Source: Faecalicatena contorta (GTDB lineage Bacteria > Bacillota > Clostridia > Lachnospirales > Lachnospiraceae). Taken from it: a stretch of 64,000 nucleotides of DNA. The notes below the pieces were generated by a model that made no database searches, was not told the origin of the DNA, and worked only from the letters and a program-made list of their open reading frames with translations. The position numbers and the translations under genes were made by a program. The stretch is taken from NCBI RefSeq assembly GCF_003149105.1, contig NZ_QGDS01000007.1, positions 148,437 through 212,436 of the forward strand, read 5' to 3'. Position 1 is the first letter of the stretch. Each line of letters starts with the position of its first letter. Positions 1-9,200 of this stretch are shown here, in pieces.

Positions 1-686
1 TTGAGGTCAAACTTTCCTATATCAAAAGGCAGTTCGGGAAGATAGATTAAATCAGGCCCTGAACAGTCCTCTCCCCTTGCAAGGGCAGCCGCTCCTGTCA
101 GCCAGCCGGCATTACGTCCCATGATTTCCACAATGGATACAAGCCCCTTCTCATACTCCAGGCAGAAGCTGTCTCGTATGATTTCCTTTACCGAGGTGCC
201 AATATATTTTGCGGCACTTCCGAAGCCCGGTGTGTGGTCGGTGAGTGAAAGGTCATTGTCAATGGTCTTGGGGCAGCCTATGAAATGGGTTGGGTGTCCG
301 GTGACAATGGCATAATCAGAAAGCTTCTTAATGGTATCCATGGAGTCATTTCCGCCGATGTAAATGAATGCTTCAATATCCAGTTTATCAAGAATACTAA
401 ATATTTTTTCATAAACTGCCTTGTCTTCGTGTATTCCGGGAAGTTTGTAGCGGCAGGAGCCTAAAAAAGCAGCAGGGGTCCTTTTTAGTAATTCTGCGTC
501 CAGTTCCGTGGTAATAAAGTCAGATAAATCAATATATCTTTCCTGTAATAGTCCCTGGATTCCATGCATCATCCCATAGACCTTACCTGCACCACGGTCT
601 TTGGCGGTACGGTATACTCCGGCCAGACTAGAATTGATAGCCGCTGTCGGTCCGCCGGATTGTCCGACGATTACGTTTCCTTTCAT
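1..686 (-). CDS. 6-phosphofructokinase, pyrophosphate-type (partial, 3' end beyond window)
   Basis: This gene was translated by hand from the minus strand. It starts at ATG 686-684, behind a GGAGGTAAC ribosome binding site, and reads off the left edge after about 228 codons. The N-terminus MKGNVIVGQSGGPTAAINSS and later GGNDSMDT, PKTIDNDL and EIMGRNAGW are phosphofructokinase signatures. Asp in GGND and Lys in PKTIDND are the residues that go with pyrophosphate rather than ATP as phosphoryl donor in this superfamily. The enzyme interconverts fructose 6-phosphate and fructose 1,6-bisphosphate in glycolysis. A clear paralogue lies at 43153-44376 on the same strand, so the organism has at least two. 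The donor preference is inferred from these residues. Confidence 0.9.
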   Translation of the reverse strand, partial: MKGNVIVGQSGGPTAAINSSLAGVYRTAKDRGAGKVYGMMHGIQGLLQERYIDLSDFITTELDAELLKRTPAAFLGSCRYKLPGIHEDKAVYEKIFSILDKLDIEAFIYIGGNDSMDTIKKLSDYAIVTGHPTHFIGCPKTIDNDLSLTDHTPGFGSAAKYIGTSVKEIIRDSFCLEYEKGLVSIVEIMGRNAGWLTGAAALARGEDCSGPDLIYLPELPFDIGKFDL

Positions 687-752
687 GTATGTTACCTCCG
701 TCTCTTGAATTATTGTTAGTCATATTTTTAAAAGAAAACAACTCACAATACT

Positions 753-781
753 AGTTTAGTGCATTATGTCCATTTTGTAAA
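753..781 (-). promoter_or_regulatory. Probable promoter of the truncated phosphofructokinase gene
   Basis: On the minus strand a TTTACA -35 (776-781) and a TAAACT -10 (753-758) are 17 bases apart, about 70 bases upstream of the ATG at 686. The rest of the interval 687-997 holds the glf promoter and no coding sequence that I can see. Confidence 0.45.
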
Positions 782-882
782 CGAGAAAAACAAAAACATA
801 GTGAAAATTGACAAAACACAACATGATCTGACATGAGCTGAGAGACAAAAGAAGCAGGAAGCTGGATTTCTTCCGGCACCTA

Positions 883-911
883 TGTACAGGCTGTTTTAAA
901 AATGTTATAAT
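883..911 (+). promoter_or_regulatory. Probable promoter of glf
   Basis: A perfect TATAAT -10 at 906-911 follows a weaker TGTACA -35 at 883-888 with 17 bases between them. The predicted transcript starts near 918 and leaves a leader of about 80 bases before the glf ATG at 998. Confidence 0.5.
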
Positions 912-997
912 ATGGAACATGGTGAAGAAAAACTTTACAACTTGATTGAGCATTAGGAGTTCAATAAATATAAGAAATAGAAGCGGAGGATGATGAA

Positions 998-2095
998 ATG
1001 CATCAGTATGACTATCTGATAGTGGGCGCCGGGCTGTATGGTGCTGTTATGGCCCATGAGCTGAACAAAAGGGGCGGAAAATGTCTTGTTATTGACAGAC
1101 GTGAACATATAGCAGGAAATATTTACTGTGAGGACCTGGAAGGAATCCATGTACACAAATATGGTGCACATATTTTCCACACCTCAAATAAAAAAGTATG
1201 GGAATATATGAACCAGTTTACTGAATTTAATAACTATATTAATTCCCCTATTGCGGTTTATAAAGATGAATTATATAATCTGCCCTTTAATATGAATACA
1301 TTCAGTAAGATGTGGGGGATTAAAACTCCGCAGGAAGCAAAGGATATGATTGCAAAGCAGGTAGCTGAAACAGGAATTACAGAACCTGCAAACCTGGAAG
1401 AGCAGGCATTATCCCTTGGAGGCAGGGATGTCTATGAAAAGCTGATAAAGGGATATACGGAAAAGCAGTGGGGCAGAGACTGTAAAGAACTTCCCGCATT
1501 TATTATTAAAAGACTGCCATTTAGGTTCACATATGACAATAACTATTTTAATGACAGGTATCAGGGGATTCCCATTGGCGGATACACCGGAGTAGTTGAG
1601 AAGATGCTGGATGGTATAGAAGTAAGAACTGGCGTAGATTTCTTTGACTTCAGGAAAGAAAATCCGGATATTGCCAATACCATTATATTCACCGGAATGA
1701 TAGACGAATATTTTGACTACCAACTGGGGGCGCTCCAGTACCGTTCGGTGAGATTTGAGACAGAGGTTCTGGACTGCGATAATTATCAGGGAAATGCTGT
1801 TGTTAATTATACGGAAAGAGAAGTGCCTTATACCAGAATTATCGAGCACAAGCACTTTGAATTTGGAAAGCAGGAAAAGACTGTGATTTCCAGAGAATAT
1901 TCCTCAGAGTGGGAAGTGGGAATGGATCCATACTATCCAGTTAATGATGAACAGAACAACAAACTGTTTGAACAGTATAAAGAGCTGGCTGCAAAAGAAA
2001 AAAATGTAATCTTCGGCGGAAGGCTGGGAGACTATAAATACTATGATATGGATAAAGTAGTGGAAGCAGCATTAAGCAGGCTGGAAGAGATATAA
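998..2095 (+). CDS. glf: UDP-galactopyranose mutase
   Basis: The enzyme interconverts UDP-galactopyranose and UDP-galactofuranose, the donor for galactofuranose-containing surface glycans. The 365-residue length is normal for bacterial Glf. The N-terminal FAD-binding Rossmann motif VGAGLYG (residues 9-15) follows a short strand. The family signatures GAHIFHTSN and KGYTEKQWGRD are present. It is a soluble cytoplasmic flavoenzyme that works in its reduced form. GtrA follows 14 bases downstream, so the two are probably co-transcribed. No glycosyltransferases are adjacent, so the galactofuranose acceptor must be made elsewhere. Confidence 0.95.
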   Translation: MHQYDYLIVGAGLYGAVMAHELNKRGGKCLVIDRREHIAGNIYCEDLEGIHVHKYGAHIFHTSNKKVWEYMNQFTEFNNYINSPIAVYKDELYNLPFNMNTFSKMWGIKTPQEAKDMIAKQVAETGITEPANLEEQALSLGGRDVYEKLIKGYTEKQWGRDCKELPAFIIKRLPFRFTYDNNYFNDRYQGIPIGGYTGVVEKMLDGIEVRTGVDFFDFRKENPDIANTIIFTGMIDEYFDYQLGALQYRSVRFETEVLDCDNYQGNAVVNYTEREVPYTRIIEHKHFEFGKQEKTVISREYSSEWEVGMDPYYPVNDEQNNKLFEQYKELAAKEKNVIFGGRLGDYKYYDMDKVVEAALSRLEEI

Positions 2096-2109
2096 GGGAA
2101 GACAAAAAC

Positions 2110-2517
2110 GTGGACGATAAGAAAAAGACAAGCCTGTGGAAGCAGATTATCCGGTTTACAGTCGTGGGTGGAAGTGCATTCCTGATAGATTACAGCATTA
2201 TGATATTGCTCACAGAATTTTTTGGGATTAACTATTTGATTTCTAATGCAATGTCATTTACAGTTTCGGTTATTTATAATTACCTTCTGAGTGTTCATTG
2301 GGTGTTTGATGTAAATGGAGGCAGAAGCCAAACACAGGATTTTCTTGTATTTATTACCCTAAGCGTCATTGGATTGGGGATAAATCAATTAATCATGTGG
2401 CTGTGTGTGGATAAGATTGGTATATTCTATATGATTTCCAAAATTGGGGCTACCGGAGTAACCATGGTGTATAACTTTATTACCAGAAAAATATTTTTAG
2501 AAAATGAGAAAGTGTAA
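2110..2517 (+). CDS. GtrA-family membrane protein
   Basis: This is a 135-residue protein with four predicted membrane helices and a basic N-terminus. The opening after the charged tail (IRFTVVGGSAFLIDY) and the central SNAMSFTVSVIYNYLLS segment are typical of the GtrA/DPMS family. Family members act in polysaccharide assembly and are proposed to move undecaprenyl-phosphate-linked sugars across the membrane. The start is GTG at 2110. It lies directly downstream of glf, so a role in galactofuranose or other surface-sugar transfer is a reasonable inference. The substrate cannot be read from the sequence. Confidence 0.8.
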   Translation: MDDKKKTSLWKQIIRFTVVGGSAFLIDYSIMILLTEFFGINYLISNAMSFTVSVIYNYLLSVHWVFDVNGGRSQTQDFLVFITLSVIGLGINQLIMWLCVDKIGIFYMISKIGATGVTMVYNFITRKIFLENEKV

Positions 2518-2547
2518 ACATAATCCTGTGAATTTTTGTGCAGCACG

Positions 2548-2579
2548 CGGCATAGTCAGTTTTGGCTATGCCGTTTTGC
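2548..2579 (+). terminator. Terminator after GtrA gene
   Basis: An 8-bp stem, CGGCATAG (2548-2555) with CTATGCCG (2565-2572), is followed by TTTTGCTGTTTG. It ends the glf-GtrA transcript, with a stronger hairpin just beyond. Confidence 0.6.
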
Positions 2580-2616
2580 TGTTTGTTTCGTCAGGTTTTT
2601 TGCCCCTCAAGAATGT

Positions 2617-2662
2617 AAAAGACAGACTATCAGCTTTATGCCGATAGTCTGTCTTTTGTTGT
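2617..2662 (+). terminator. Strong bidirectional hairpin terminator
   Basis: The arms 2617-2631 and 2643-2657 form a perfect 15-bp stem, with A-rich and T-rich ends on either side. It isolates the glf unit from the sugar locus that begins at 2830. Apart from the two hairpins I see nothing in 2518-2829. Confidence 0.8.
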
Positions 2663-2829
2663 CACATTCCGTCTGCCCGCTTTGTTCTAAATCTAAAATA
2701 GGTAAGAAAATTATATAATCAGGACATTTTATTAAATATCTAAATATTTTCATCAATGATAGTATATTAAATAACAGTTCGGCCGTGTTTATGGTTAAAT
2801 TGTCATATTAGATTATAGGAGGGAAGGCA

Positions 2830-4176
2830 ATGAAAAAGAGAATGAAAAAAATTGCAGGATTACTTATGGCTGCAACAATGGTTGTCTCGCTGGCTGCAGG
2901 ATGTGGTGCAGGGACGGAAAGCGATTCTGCCAAGGAAACTTCAGGAGAGAAGACCAGTGGTGATGAAAAGGAGATTGTATTCTGGAATATTGGTACGGAA
3001 GAGGTGGATAAGGCAATTTATGATAAGGCGATTGACCTCTACAATAGCACAACAGACTCGGGTTACACTGTTACAAGTGTGCCGACACAGAATGATACAT
3101 ATAAAGAGAAGCTTATTATAGCAATGAGTTCGGGTGAGTGTCCGGATATGTATTTGAGTTGGTCAGGGGGACCAATGAATGAATACATTAAATCGGGATA
3201 TGCTCAGCCTATTACAGATTTATTTAATAATAGTGAACTTCCCGACAGACTTATGGATGCAGCTATAGCACAGGCAAAATACAAAGATGATATCTATGCT
3301 GTTCCATTTATGAATGTTTCATTATCCGGTATCTACTATAACAAAGATTTATTTGCGGAATATGGTTTAGAAGTTCCTAAGACAATTGGAGAATTAGAAA
3401 AAGTGTGTGATACTTTTGTGGAAAATGGAATCACTCCTTTTGCGCTTGCTAATTCAACGAAGTGGACGGGTTCTATGTACTTCATGAATTTGGCTGCCAG
3501 AAAAGGAGGACTTGAACCTTTTAATGATGCGGTTGCCGGTACAGGAACTTTTGAAGATGAAAGCTTTATCTATGCCGGAGAGAAAATAGCAGAATGGACA
3601 GAAAAGGGTTATTTCCCGGAGGGAGTAAATTCATTAAGTGAGGACGACGGACAGGCAAGGCAGTTGTTATATCAGGAAAAAGCGGCCATGGATTTGATTG
3701 GTTCATGGTATACAGGTCTGATTCAACAGGACAGTGAAGAGTTTTATGAAAAGATGGGATGGTTTCCATTCCCGGCACTGGAAGGCTCAGATGCGGACCC
3801 ATCTATTATGATTGGAACAATTGGTGATAATTTCATTTCGTTTAACTGTAAAGATGAAAAGCTGGCGGCAGCATTTGACTGTGCCACAAAATTCTCTGAA
3901 GAAGAGATTGTAGACTTTATGGTTGAAAGTGGTAAAACTCCTCCAATTAAAGGTATAGAGAAGAAGATTACGGATCCTATCAGTAAGCTTGTTGTTGAGG
4001 CAGCCAACAGTGCATCAGCTACTCAATTATGGTATGACCAATACCTTCCGCCGGCGGTGGCACAAGTGCATTTGGATACAAGTCAGGAGCTGTTTGGTTT
4101 GACCATGAAACCTGACGAGGCTGCGAAGCAGATGCAGGAGGCTATGAAGGAATATTTGGAAGAATCTGCAGAGTAA
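2830..4176 (+). CDS. Sugar ABC transporter substrate-binding lipoprotein
   Basis: This 448-residue protein is the extracellular binding protein of a CUT1 sugar importer. A lipoprotein signal peptide (basic MKKRMKKIAG start, hydrophobic core, lipobox LAAGC with Cys25) is followed by a polar Ser/Glu/Lys linker and a family 1 solute-binding fold beginning EIVFWNIGTEE. An AGGAGGG site precedes the ATG. It is the first gene of a unit with two permeases, a GH120 and a GH5 enzyme, so a beta-linked xylo- or gluco-oligosaccharide is the likely ligand. That is inference from context. Confidence 0.92.
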   Translation: MKKRMKKIAGLLMAATMVVSLAAGCGAGTESDSAKETSGEKTSGDEKEIVFWNIGTEEVDKAIYDKAIDLYNSTTDSGYTVTSVPTQNDTYKEKLIIAMSSGECPDMYLSWSGGPMNEYIKSGYAQPITDLFNNSELPDRLMDAAIAQAKYKDDIYAVPFMNVSLSGIYYNKDLFAEYGLEVPKTIGELEKVCDTFVENGITPFALANSTKWTGSMYFMNLAARKGGLEPFNDAVAGTGTFEDESFIYAGEKIAEWTEKGYFPEGVNSLSEDDGQARQLLYQEKAAMDLIGSWYTGLIQQDSEEFYEKMGWFPFPALEGSDADPSIMIGTIGDNFISFNCKDEKLAAAFDCATKFSEEEIVDFMVESGKTPPIKGIEKKITDPISKLVVEAANSASATQLWYDQYLPPAVAQVHLDTSQELFGLTMKPDEAAKQMQEAMKEYLEESAE

Positions 4177-4185
4177 AGGCTTTCA

Positions 4186-4214
4186 GCGGCCTTGCGGCAA
4201 GTACGCAAGGCTGC
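4186..4214 (+). promoter_or_regulatory. Intercistronic stem-loop after the binding-protein gene
   Basis: An 11-bp stem (4186-4196 with 4204-4214, one G-U pair) with a 7-base loop lies between the binding-protein and permease genes. There is no T-tract. Such hairpins commonly protect the upstream mRNA so that binding protein is made in excess over permease. That role is inferred here. Confidence 0.6.
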
Positions 4215-4239
4215 TTGAATAGAATGAGGAGGAAATGCG

Positions 4240-5145
4240 ATGGAAAAAGGAGTAATTTCTTTGGCAGCGAGGCGAAAGCGGGAGATTCATACAGCGGCCA
4301 TCCTGTTTTTGCTGCCTGTTGCAGTTTTAATGGCTATCTATATTTTTTATCCCATTATAGATACCTTTATCACCAGTTTCTATAAGTGGAATGGAATATC
4401 GGCGGATAAGAGTATGGTGGGATTTAGGAATTGGGCCAAACTGATAGCGGATCAGAACTTTTGGACTGCATTTAAGAATAATATCATTGTCATGGTTTTA
4501 TCCATCTGTATTCAGATACCAATAGGTTTGGCTCTGGCTACATTGATTGATTTTGGTGGAAAAAGAATGACAATCTTTAAAGTATTATGGTTTATTCCAC
4601 TTTTAATGTCATCTGTGGCAATTGGATTCCTGTTCACCTATGCACTGGCAACCAATGGAGGCATCTTTAGTGCAATCTCTCAGTTATTTGGCGGGGGAAA
4701 TATCGACCTGTTAGGAAATCCAAATACTGCGCTTTTTACGGTAATCGGTGTCATAGCGTGGCAGTTTACTCCTTTTTATATGGTGTATTGCATGGCTGCA
4801 TACAGCAATATTTCCACTGATGTGTATGAGGCAGCTATAATTGACGGTGCCAATAAGGGGCAGTATTTTAGAAAAATTGCATTCCCACTGCTTACCCCCT
4901 CTCTGAAAAGTGCAGCAATCTTGTCAATGGTAGGGTCGCTGAAATACTTTGATTTGGTCTATGTTATGACCAACGGAGGTCCGGGAACATCTACAGAATT
5001 AATGGCAACATATATGTATAAGCAATCCTTTGTTAAATTCAATATGGGATATGGATCGGCAGTTGCAGGGGGGATGTTTATACTCATTACTGTGGTCTCC
5101 TTACTGACAATGAAATTATTAAATAGGGATAGGGGGAAAGAGTAA
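4240..5145 (+). CDS. Sugar ABC transporter permease, MalF/UgpA type
   Basis: This 301-residue membrane protein has about six helices and the cytoplasmic coupling loop EAAIIDGANKGQYFRKIAFPLLTPS, given here by its start EAAIIDGANKG (the EAA motif that docks on the ATPase). It forms half of the translocation pore. The start at 4240 has GAGGAGG seven bases upstream. The partner permease begins two bases after its stop. No ATP-binding subunit is encoded in the cluster. In Firmicutes such importers usually share an MsmX-type ATPase, and that is the simplest expectation here. Confidence 0.9.
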   Translation: MEKGVISLAARRKREIHTAAILFLLPVAVLMAIYIFYPIIDTFITSFYKWNGISADKSMVGFRNWAKLIADQNFWTAFKNNIIVMVLSICIQIPIGLALATLIDFGGKRMTIFKVLWFIPLLMSSVAIGFLFTYALATNGGIFSAISQLFGGGNIDLLGNPNTALFTVIGVIAWQFTPFYMVYCMAAYSNISTDVYEAAIIDGANKGQYFRKIAFPLLTPSLKSAAILSMVGSLKYFDLVYVMTNGGPGTSTELMATYMYKQSFVKFNMGYGSAVAGGMFILITVVSLLTMKLLNRDRGKE

Positions 5146-5147
5146 CC

Positions 5148-5987
5148 ATGAACGCCATCACATTAAGAAGCAGAGTTTGCAGGATATTGGCCGTGATTTT
5201 CGGGATTTTTTGGACAGTTATATCCCTATTGCCGTTCCTGTTTATGGGTTTGAACTCCTTTAAAGAGAAATTTGAAATGATGACAAAGGGAGTATTCGCA
5301 TTGCCGGACAGCCTTTATCTGGAAAATTATAAGGCAGTGTTTCAGGGGAATTTTTTCAGGTTCTTTTTCAATAGTGTTGTTGTATTAGCTGTATCTCTTT
5401 TAATATTATTATTTATTGCAGCCTGTGCCTCTTATCCGCTGTCAAGATTCAAGTTTAAATTGGCTTCACCTATATATGCACTAATTGTAGCATGCATGTC
5501 TATCCCTATACATATTACATTGATTCCGGTTTTTAAGATGTCAAAAAATATGGGAATATATGATTCCATTTGGGCATTAATTGGACCTTATATTGCCACG
5601 GCAATCCCGATTTCTGTTTTTATTCTTACAAGTTTTATGAGGGAAATACCAAAAGAAATAGAGGAAGCTGCACAAATAGATGGATGCAGCCGTTATGCTA
5701 CATTTTTTCGGGTAATACTTCCTCTGTCAAAGCCGGGGCTTGCCACACTGGCGATTTATAATGGGGTAAATATGTGGAATGAATTTAGTTTTGCATATAC
5801 CCTGACACAATCATCAGCCAACAGAACATTGCCATTGGCTGTGTGGGAATTCCAGGGGCAGTACTCTATGAATATGCCTATGATTATGTCGGTTCTTACG
5901 TTGACGGTAATCCCCATGATTCTATTATTCATCTTCGCCCAGGATAAACTGGTGAAGGGTATGACGGCAGGAGCAGTAAAAGGTTAA
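5148..5987 (+). CDS. Sugar ABC transporter permease, MalG/UgpE type
   Basis: This 279-residue protein with six predicted helices is the second half of the pore. The EAA loop reads EEAAQIDGCSRYATFF, and the C-terminus FAQDKLVKGMTAGAVKG is the usual MalG-family ending. It is translationally close to the upstream permease (two-base gap) and is followed after 31 bases by the GH120 gene. Confidence 0.9.
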   Translation: MNAITLRSRVCRILAVIFGIFWTVISLLPFLFMGLNSFKEKFEMMTKGVFALPDSLYLENYKAVFQGNFFRFFFNSVVVLAVSLLILLFIAACASYPLSRFKFKLASPIYALIVACMSIPIHITLIPVFKMSKNMGIYDSIWALIGPYIATAIPISVFILTSFMREIPKEIEEAAQIDGCSRYATFFRVILPLSKPGLATLAIYNGVNMWNEFSFAYTLTQSSANRTLPLAVWEFQGQYSMNMPMIMSVLTLTVIPMILLFIFAQDKLVKGMTAGAVKG

Positions 5988-6018
5988 CTAATAAAATAGA
6001 CTAGATAAGGAGAACGTT

Positions 6019-7962
6019 ATGGGAAGAGAAATTCATGTATCTAAAAAGGGGGCTGATTCATTTGCAGGAACAAAGGAGCAGCCGTTCCAGACAATATCCA
6101 GGGCAGCGGAGATTGCAAAGCCTGGGGATACGGTGATTGTCCATGAGGGTGAATACCGTGAGTGGGTTAAGCCTGCGCGTGGCGGTGACAGTCATATTAA
6201 TAGAATTATTTACCAGGCGGCCGAAGGAGAAAAGGTCGTTATTAAAGGTTCAGAAAAGGTGGATAATTGGGAGTTAGTGGAAGGAAATGTATGGAAGGCT
6301 GTAATTTTGAACAGCGTCTTTGGTGATTACAACCCGTATAAGGAAGTGCTTTCTGGTGACTGGCTCATATATCCTTCAGACAGGACGCTCCATTGTGGAG
6401 ATGTGTATTTAAATGGCAAGTCTTTCTATGAGGCAAGCTCTCTTGACGAGGTAAAGAATCCTGTTATGCGCATGGAAGGGGAAAATCCACCATGGACGAA
6501 GCATAAAGAATCATTACTTCATCCGGAGGATTCAGTTTTTCAATGGTATAGCGAAGCAGGGGAAGAGACTACTGTTATCTATGCAAACTTTCAGGGTGCA
6601 GACCCTAATAAAGAAACAGTAGAAATAAATGTAAGAAAATGCTGTTTCTACCCGGAGAAGACGGGGAGGAATTATATTACTGTCCGGGGATTTGAAATGG
6701 CACAGGCAGCCACCCCATGGACACCTCCTACTGCGGACCAGCCGGGGCTTTTGGGGGTGAATTGGAGTAAGGGGTGGATTATAGAAGACAATATCATCCA
6801 TGATTCCAAGTGCAGTGGAATCAGTATAGGAAAAGAGGAGTCCACAGGGCATAATTTATGTACATACACCCATAGAAAGCCTGGGTACCAGTACCAGATG
6901 GAGGCTGTTTTCAGAGCTTTGCAGATTGGATGGAGTAAGGAGAAGATAGGCTCACACATTATTCGGAATAATACAATTTACGATTGCGGACAGAATGGAA
7001 TTGTAGGCCATCTGGGGTGTGTATTTAGTGAAATCTATAATAATCATATTTATAATATTGCGGTAAAGCATGAATATTTTGGATATGAGATAGCAGGTAT
7101 TAAGCTACATGCATGTATAGACGTGCAGATTCACCACAACAGGATTCATAATACTACATTAGGAATATGGCTGGACTGGCAGGTACAGGGAACAAGAATC
7201 AGCAAGAACTTGTTTTATGCAAATGACAGGGATTTGATGATTGAAGTCACTCACGGTCCTCATCTGGTAGATAACAACATCTTTGCCTCTGAATACAACT
7301 TTGATAATATTGCCCAGGGAGGAGCTTTTGTAAATAATCTTTATTGTGGAACAATGCGCCGTGAGCCGGTATTGGACAGGGCAACACCTTATCACTTCCC
7401 ACATTCTACCCAGGTTATGGGAACAACTTTCGTATTTGGGGGAGATGACAGATGGTATCAAAATATCTTTGTTGGAGGGGTAAAAACTTATACAGAACAA
7501 TCCCTGTGCGGTACTTCAGATTATAATGGAAGTCCAAACTGCTTAGAGGAATATACAGAACGGGTTGCAGCCTTAGGCAATGGAGATCATGAGCAGTTTA
7601 TGAAAGTAAAGGATCCGGTATACATTAACAACAATGCTTACTTTAAGGGAGCAAAAGCTTATGAGGGCGAGCTGGATAATATAATCAGTGAATTTAATCC
7701 GGAGATAAAGATTATAGAGGAAAATGAAAAAGTTTATCTGGAAATGCTTGTAACAAAAGAATTGCTGAATAAAAAATATGGCATTCTTTCAACAAATAAC
7801 CTTTCCGTGACACGGATTGTAGAGGGCGTTTTCGATAACCCGGATGGAAGTGAGATTGTATTTAACACGGATTATAACGGAAATAAAAGGAATGGGGATA
7901 CACTGATTGGACCTTTTGCGGATTTGAGAGAAGGACTTAACAGGATTGAGATATGGAGGTAA
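6019..7962 (+). CDS. GH120-family beta-xylosidase
   Basis: This 647-residue protein is predicted to be a right-handed parallel beta-helix. It strongly resembles the characterised GH120 beta-xylosidase XylC of Thermoanaerobacterium saccharolyticum as I remember it, for example IVHEGEYREWVKP, DPNKETVEINVR and HSTQVMGTTFVFGGDDR. In XylC the catalytic Asp and Glu lie 23 residues apart. Here Asp386 (GIWLDWQ) and Glu409 (LMIEVTHGP) have the same spacing. There is no signal peptide, so it should act in the cytoplasm on imported beta-1,4-xylo-oligosaccharides or xylosides. The ribosome binding site is AAGGAGA. The GH5 gene starts three bases after its stop. Confidence 0.9.
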   Translation: MGREIHVSKKGADSFAGTKEQPFQTISRAAEIAKPGDTVIVHEGEYREWVKPARGGDSHINRIIYQAAEGEKVVIKGSEKVDNWELVEGNVWKAVILNSVFGDYNPYKEVLSGDWLIYPSDRTLHCGDVYLNGKSFYEASSLDEVKNPVMRMEGENPPWTKHKESLLHPEDSVFQWYSEAGEETTVIYANFQGADPNKETVEINVRKCCFYPEKTGRNYITVRGFEMAQAATPWTPPTADQPGLLGVNWSKGWIIEDNIIHDSKCSGISIGKEESTGHNLCTYTHRKPGYQYQMEAVFRALQIGWSKEKIGSHIIRNNTIYDCGQNGIVGHLGCVFSEIYNNHIYNIAVKHEYFGYEIAGIKLHACIDVQIHHNRIHNTTLGIWLDWQVQGTRISKNLFYANDRDLMIEVTHGPHLVDNNIFASEYNFDNIAQGGAFVNNLYCGTMRREPVLDRATPYHFPHSTQVMGTTFVFGGDDRWYQNIFVGGVKTYTEQSLCGTSDYNGSPNCLEEYTERVAALGNGDHEQFMKVKDPVYINNNAYFKGAKAYEGELDNIISEFNPEIKIIEENEKVYLEMLVTKELLNKKYGILSTNNLSVTRIVEGVFDNPDGSEIVFNTDYNGNKRNGDTLIGPFADLREGLNRIEIWR

Positions 7963-7965
7963 GCC

Positions 7966-9126
7966 ATGTATATAAAAGGCGTGAATTTAGGCAATTGGCT
8001 GGTGTTGGAAAAATGGATGAATCCATCTTTATTTGAAGGAACCACGGCGGCAGATGAATATTATCTGCCCACGCAGCTCACAAGAGAAGTATATGAAGCG
8101 CGGATTAAGATGCATCGCAGCCAGTATATCAGTGAACGCGATTTTGTCTATATTAAATCCTTGGGTTTAAATGCAGTGAGAATCCCCGTACCTTATTTTA
8201 TCTTTGGGGACTGCCCTCCTTTTATAGGATGCGTGGAGGAGTTGGATAAAGCATTTGCCTGGGCGGAAAAGTATGGGTTATTAATTCTTATTGATTTACA
8301 TACGGTTCCCGGGAGCCAGAATGGTTTTGACAATGGCGGAATATCCGGCGTGTGTACATGGGCAAAGGAGCCGGAGAATATAGAATTTGCAATTACAGTA
8401 CTGGAAAGATTGGCAAAGCGGTATGGAAGCCGTAAAGGTCTCTGGGGAATTCAGATTTTGAATGAACCAATTACAGAAAAAATGTGGAAGGTTATGGATG
8501 TGCCTAACCGCTATAAAGCAGTAGATGAAGATATGGCAAAAGAAAGCGGTCCTATGACCATATCCTTTTTGAAAGATTTTTATATACAGACATATAGAAG
8601 AATGAGAAAGTATCTTCCGGAAGATAAAGTAATTGTTATTCATGATGCTTTTGAAGCAAAAGAGTGGATGAACTATATGTGTGAAGAGGAATTTGTAAAT
8701 GTAGTGCTGGATATCCATTTATATTTGATGTTGGCAGAAATCGAAGGATGTGAGCAGACGGCAGCAGGATATGAACAATACATAAAGGAAAATTTCTCAA
8801 AAGAGATTGAAGAGATGAGTGAGCATTTTCCTGTAATCTGCGGTGAATGGAGTCTTTTCAATTCTGCCGGATGCCCAGAGGATACAAAGGGCGGACAGAA
8901 TCCGTTAGGAAGTGAAGTAATTCAGGGAGAGCATTTGTCAGACGAGGAAAAGAGGAAGCTGTACGGCGGAATTGCCAAAGCACAGTTAGCAGCCTGGGAA
9001 AAGGGCAGTGGTTATTTTTATTGGAATTATAAATTACTTTTAGATACTGCAAATGATACAAGCTGGATTGGCTGGGATGCCTGGGATTATGGCAGATGTG
9101 TTGCAAATCAATGGATTATGTTATAA
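7966..9126 (+). CDS. Glycoside hydrolase family 5, exo-beta-glucanase-like
   Basis: This is a 386-residue TIM-barrel glycosidase. The start MYIKGVNLGNWLVLEKWM resembles the exo-1,3-beta-glucanase branch of GH5. Glu167 in the NEP motif (IQILNEP) should be the acid/base and Glu294 in VICGEWSL the nucleophile. The conserved His-containing DLHTVPGSQNG is also present. No signal peptide is seen, so it is cytoplasmic. TGGAGGTAAGCC overlaps the GH120 stop, which indicates translational coupling. The exact linkage is uncertain: beta-1,3- or beta-1,4-glucosidic substrates, or the glucose end of a mixed oligosaccharide, are possible. Confidence 0.85.
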   Translation: MYIKGVNLGNWLVLEKWMNPSLFEGTTAADEYYLPTQLTREVYEARIKMHRSQYISERDFVYIKSLGLNAVRIPVPYFIFGDCPPFIGCVEELDKAFAWAEKYGLLILIDLHTVPGSQNGFDNGGISGVCTWAKEPENIEFAITVLERLAKRYGSRKGLWGIQILNEPITEKMWKVMDVPNRYKAVDEDMAKESGPMTISFLKDFYIQTYRRMRKYLPEDKVIVIHDAFEAKEWMNYMCEEEFVNVVLDIHLYLMLAEIEGCEQTAAGYEQYIKENFSKEIEEMSEHFPVICGEWSLFNSAGCPEDTKGGQNPLGSEVIQGEHLSDEEKRKLYGGIAKAQLAAWEKGSGYFYWNYKLLLDTANDTSWIGWDAWDYGRCVANQWIML

Positions 9127-9130
9127 TGAA

Positions 9131-9186
9131 ATTAAGGTGAATTCAAGTGTGCCAGGGTGTACTTGGGTTCACCTTAATACCTTTTG
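9131..9186 (+). terminator. Stem-loop between the GH5 and histidine kinase genes
   Basis: An 11-bp perfect stem (9131-9141 with 9168-9178) continues inward with a further 5 bp and is followed by ACCTTTTG. It is a weak terminator or partial read-through signal that would lower regulator expression relative to the transport and hydrolase genes. Confidence 0.6.
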
Positions 9187-9200
9187 ACATGGAGAGAAGA

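Noticed and set aside
1409..1855. 148-codon minus-strand frame inside glf
   Set aside because: It is antisense to a well-conserved enzyme gene, has no ribosome binding site and shows no recognisable protein.
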